64,000 bases of DNA from Limnobaculum eriocheiris (lineage in GTDB: Bacteria; Pseudomonadota; Gammaproteobacteria; Enterobacterales; Enterobacteriaceae): assembly GCF_021010575.1 (NCBI RefSeq), contig NZ_JAJNAG010000005.1, positions 62,001 through 126,000 on the forward strand, written 5' to 3'. The stretch's first letter is position 1. Each line of letters starts with the position of its first letter. The translations under genes were made by a program, and so were the position numbers. Shown here piece after piece: positions 60,799 to 64,000 of this stretch. The notes beneath the pieces are model-generated. The model worked only from the letters and a program-made list of their open reading frames with translations. It did no database searches and had not been told where the DNA came from.

Positions 60799-63700
60799 AT
60801 GTGGGAAATCTATTCCATCGGGGATTCGGCTTTTTTAGAGCAGGTCCTGAACGCTGTCGCGATGATCACTGGTACAGGCGATTTTACTTCAATGGTTCGC
60901 ATTGGCTTGCTCATTGGGGTATTGATGGTCTCTGTTCAGGCCTTAATGCAAGGTGGTCGTGGGATTAACTTTCAACATGTTTTAGTCTCATTGCTAGTCT
61001 TTGCAACCATGTTTGGGCCCAGTACCCGAGTGAGCATTGAGGATGCGTACACGGGACAAGTTCGAGTGGTTGATAATGTGCCCATCGGTGTTGCTGCCGC
61101 AGGCAGTACGATTTCGACTGTTGGCTTTCAAATCACGCGATTGTTTGAAACGGCGTTCTCAACTCCCGCCATGACGGAATACGGCTTTGCATCCAGTTTA
61201 CAGTCACTGATTAAAGTGAGAAAACAGGTGATGGATCGCTCTGGGTTGGGTGATGCAAATCGTGTCGGTGGCTCAGATATCGAGCAATCGTGGTTTAACT
61301 ACATCAAAGAATGCACCTTGATTGGCATCGACATCGGCCAAAAGAACCTAGATCAGGTGCTGAGTGATCCTAACCCGATGACTGCGATTAGGTTTGATTC
61401 GCGCATATATGGCACACGCATCATGCTCAGTGGTAGCAGTAGCGATCTGGACTGCACCGATGCCTATAGCCAACTGAAACTCATGACAGAATCAACCTTC
61501 ATTCCAAGGCTTAAACAGGTTTTGTCAGCCTCATTGGGGACTTCGTCAGCAACGGATACTGATGACGTGATCCGAAATGCACTGAATAATCTTGGTTTGG
61601 CCTCGGTTAACACCCAAGAGTACATGACCTCGTCGGTGCTTTTGCCTATTTATGAGCAAAGCGTGACGGGCAAGTATATGGATGATCAAGCTTTCACCGC
61701 AGCCGTGATGGTTAACCAAGCGATTGAGCAGCGCAATACGCAATGGGCGGCGGAGCAGACCCTGTTCCAAAGTATCGTTCGTCCGATGATGACGTTTTTT
61801 GAGGGTTTCATTTACGCCATCACCCCATTGATGGCCTTTGTGATTGCCCTTGGCCAAATCGGGATGCGAATGGCCGGGAAGTACTTGTTAATCCTGCTTT
61901 GGATTCAACTTTGGATGCCTGTCATGGCCATCATTAACCTATATATCCATTTAACTGTTGCTGGGAAAATGTCGGCTCTTGATGCCTTTGCAGGTACAGA
62001 AGTGCCATCTTTTGCTGGGATGATGCAGATGGATTCAGTGCTGCAAACCTGGATAGCTACTGGCGGCATGTTGGCGTCGAGTGTTCCGGCGATTTCGCTC
62101 ATGCTCGTGTATGGCTCAGCAATAACCGCTACCCACTTGGCTGGACGTCTTCAAAACGGTGATGCAATTGATGAAAAGATGGCAAGTCCAGATGTCGCGA
62201 AAAATGCCCCGGTGATGCAATCACAGTCAATGTTCCAAAATTCAGCCCTCACTGGTTCTGCTATGACCGGCGCGTCAAACCTACTTAGCAGTTTCTCTGT
62301 CGGAAATGCGGTGGGTTCAATGGTCGGCTCTGCAAAAGAATCCATGACTCAGGCAACTCAAGCCTTTAGCCATCAAGTTGGCAATACCATGAGCCGAACT
62401 TTTGGTGAAAAGCTAAGTTACGACAACCTTTCTTCGGTTGGACGTCAGATTGGTTCTTCTAATTCCGCATCTAGCGCCGTTGTTAATCAGGTCACTGATG
62501 ACCTGCAAACACGGTATGGTTTCGGAGACGATAAAAAAGACGCTGTACGTGGCTTGGTATCGGGCGTGTTATCTGGCGGACTAAGGGTTGGTGGCGATGG
62601 AACCATTACTAATCCCGGTGAGAAAGAAGTTGCCGATAAGGGTTTTCTTGGGAGGCTTCTTGGAACGGGAGGCAATGATTCTCCACAAGGTAATTTGCCT
62701 GGAGTTGATAAGCCAGATTCATCTCGTGTACCAAAACTATCAAGGGTACGAGCTGGGTTGGATCTAGGTGGTAACTTTAGTGGCCAAGTTGAGTCGTCAG
62801 AAGGCAGTTCTCGGTCTACGACCGCAAATACGCTCACTGGGGAGATGCAAAGCTTGGCATCGAGTGATTCACGACGTGCTGAGTTTCGCGATGCGATGGT
62901 TAAGGACCTTTCAGATTCAAGACGCTCTGGCGTTGAGATGTCGTTGTCTAATCAAGACTATCAGTCACTTCAGAGTTCAGCACAAGACGTTATCACGGCA
63001 TCAAACCGCTTTAGTGAGCTTGATCAGGCCAGCTACAGTCTATCAGGACAAAGGAACACGGATGGTGCGACGTTAACTCGATTAGCAGCGGATAATCCTG
63101 AAGTCATGGATTATTTAGGTCGCTATATGAACCAGCATGTTGAAGCAGGTAACCGATTACGTGAAAACCTTCCAATGTATCAGCGCTTGCTACCTGATGA
63201 TAATCAGGCGTATGTGGCCGCAGCTATGGAGTCTTTAACCTATAGCAACTCCTCTACGCCCGCTGAACGAGACAATGACTATCAAGCAGCAATGACTGTT
63301 ATGGCCATGGCTACCGGAGCCGATTTACGATCTATTCAGCCACGCTCTAATGAAGGCTTGTCATCAACGGCACCTACTTTTGGTGGCACTCAAAGCCAAG
63401 TTGAATCCGGTGTTCTGGGAGGCTATGAGGATGCTGCAACAGTTCAAACGCAGTTCAATTCGGCTCAATCTGCTTACCAAACCAATCTTTCTGGTGTAGA
63501 TGGACAGCTGAATGCGCATCAGCAACAAGCCCAGCAGGCCGTAGCTTCTGACACAAGTACCTATCAATCTGGACTAAACAGTGAAGCTGGCTCTCAGTGG
63601 CGATCTCGCATTATGGCTGATGATAGCGGAGTCTCTGGTGCTGAAATGTTCTTCAACAGCGCCAGTGCTATTGGTGATTTCAGTGGCAAGCATACTGATG

Positions 63701-64000
63701 CAGCATTGCATACCTTGAATCATTTTGGCGAAGACTATGAGAGTTACAAGGAGCAAGCCCTTGCAGAACCTGGCTCACGAGGTTTCTTGCACAATGCAAC
63801 TGTGGCCAGCAAATCAACATGGGATGGGTTAAAAGCAGCCGTTGATGCCGGAACCTCTTTGGAAAATCCTTTGACGGCGTTTAATGATGCATACAGTGGA
63901 TCGAGTTCGCAGTATGCCTCCGAAGTTAACTGGGGCACTAAGTCTGAAGCCATGTTGGCTGGGGCATTCGGTGCGGCAGTTAACAATCGATACGGTGAGT
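60799..64000 (+). CDS. traG: TraG, mating-pair protein (3' end outside window)
   Basis: ATG 60799 (MWEIYSIGDSAFLEQVLN) begins a frame open to the end of the window, 1067 codons. The N-terminal third has several membrane segments (about 35-75, 330-370, 430-460), with a periplasmic loop between. From about residue 470 the protein is a long Ser/Gln/Asn/Thr-rich, partly coiled region typical of the TraG C-terminal part. TraG stabilises mating pairs and contributes to entry exclusion by recognising Eex of the recipient. Family length is about 1190 residues, so roughly 120 are missing here. Confidence 0.93.
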   Translation, partial: MWEIYSIGDSAFLEQVLNAVAMITGTGDFTSMVRIGLLIGVLMVSVQALMQGGRGINFQHVLVSLLVFATMFGPSTRVSIEDAYTGQVRVVDNVPIGVAAAGSTISTVGFQITRLFETAFSTPAMTEYGFASSLQSLIKVRKQVMDRSGLGDANRVGGSDIEQSWFNYIKECTLIGIDIGQKNLDQVLSDPNPMTAIRFDSRIYGTRIMLSGSSSDLDCTDAYSQLKLMTESTFIPRLKQVLSASLGTSSATDTDDVIRNALNNLGLASVNTQEYMTSSVLLPIYEQSVTGKYMDDQAFTAAVMVNQAIEQRNTQWAAEQTLFQSIVRPMMTFFEGFIYAITPLMAFVIALGQIGMRMAGKYLLILLWIQLWMPVMAIINLYIHLTVAGKMSALDAFAGTEVPSFAGMMQMDSVLQTWIATGGMLASSVPAISLMLVYGSAITATHLAGRLQNGDAIDEKMASPDVAKNAPVMQSQSMFQNSALTGSAMTGASNLLSSFSVGNAVGSMVGSAKESMTQATQAFSHQVGNTMSRTFGEKLSYDNLSSVGRQIGSSNSASSAVVNQVTDDLQTRYGFGDDKKDAVRGLVSGVLSGGLRVGGDGTITNPGEKEVADKGFLGRLLGTGGNDSPQGNLPGVDKPDSSRVPKLSRVRAGLDLGGNFSGQVESSEGSSRSTTANTLTGEMQSLASSDSRRAEFRDAMVKDLSDSRRSGVEMSLSNQDYQSLQSSAQDVITASNRFSELDQASYSLSGQRNTDGATLTRLAADNPEVMDYLGRYMNQHVEAGNRLRENLPMYQRLLPDDNQAYVAAAMESLTYSNSSTPAERDNDYQAAMTVMAMATGADLRSIQPRSNEGLSSTAPTFGGTQSQVESGVLGGYEDAATVQTQFNSAQSAYQTNLSGVDGQLNAHQQQAQQAVASDTSTYQSGLNSEAGSQWRSRIMADDSGVSGAEMFFNSASAIGDFSGKHTDAALHTLNHFGEDYESYKEQALAEPGSRGFLHNATVASKSTWDGLKAAVDAGTSLENPLTAFNDAYSGSSSQYASEVNWGTKSEAMLAGAFGAAVNNRYGE

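Noticed and set aside
1-64000. tRNA, rRNA, integrase, transposase or resistance genes
   Set aside because: None could be found by reading; the variable segments hold defence and toxin-antitoxin genes only.

Overview
The whole window lies inside an SXT/R391-family integrative and conjugative element (ICE), the type found in Vibrio, Proteus, Shewanella and other Gammaproteobacteria. The evidence is the characteristic gene order traI-traD-(traJ, DUF4400) / traLEKBVA / mosAT / dsbC-traC-trhF-traWUN / ssb-bet-exo-cobS-like...radC / traFHG, with F-type transfer proteins of the expected sizes. No chromosomal DNA, integrase, attachment site, tRNA, rRNA, insertion sequence or CRISPR array is visible, so the host species cannot be named. 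Both ends are cut: the window opens inside a DUF499 ATPase gene and closes inside traG.

The conserved backbone is interrupted at five places that match the known variable hotspots of this family. (1) 1-10975, before traI: a five-gene methylation-linked defence island made of a DUF499 ATPase, a DUF3780-DUF4357 protein, a DUF1156 DNA methylase, a PLD-SNF2 helicase and an Mrr-type nuclease. (2) 16320-18090: an AT-rich pair, an unknown protein plus an HTH-ImmA/IrrE metallopeptidase, behind a near-consensus promoter. (3) 22334-24276: the mosAT (AbiEi/AbiEii) toxin-antitoxin pair. (4) 34319-41650, minus strand: a ribbon-helix-helix regulator with a perfect operator, an AAA ATPase plus subtilisin-like protease pair resembling IetAS, and an OLD-family nuclease plus UvrD helicase pair resembling Gabija. 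(5) 53104-58172: an unknown gene and a second, diverged OLD/UvrD pair whose helicase is cut by an in-frame amber codon.

The transfer genes would build a type IV secretion machine: relaxase TraI and coupling protein TraD process and present the DNA; TraLEKBVA, TraC, TrhF, TraWUN and TraFHG make the pilus and channel; DsbC and TraF supply disulfide chemistry in the periplasm. The block 42753-53015 carries SSB, a Bet-type annealing protein and a YqaJ-type exonuclease (a phage-like recombination system), followed by a MoxR/VWA-like AAA+ pair, RadC and a toprim primase-like protein.

The most striking unlisted signal is in the untranslated DNA. Almost every gene of the ssb-radC block, and also traI, traL, dsbC and traF (the first genes of the transfer units), is preceded by one or more inverted repeats. 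The one nearest the gene usually pairs a CUCC-type sequence with the Shine-Dalgarno sequence. Several stems are kept by G.U pairs. This looks like an element-wide RNA or operator control layer. In addition, three proteins of the recombination block (Exo, the WGR-like protein and the following unknown protein) end in the same aromatic tail, S/N-x-Y-F like.
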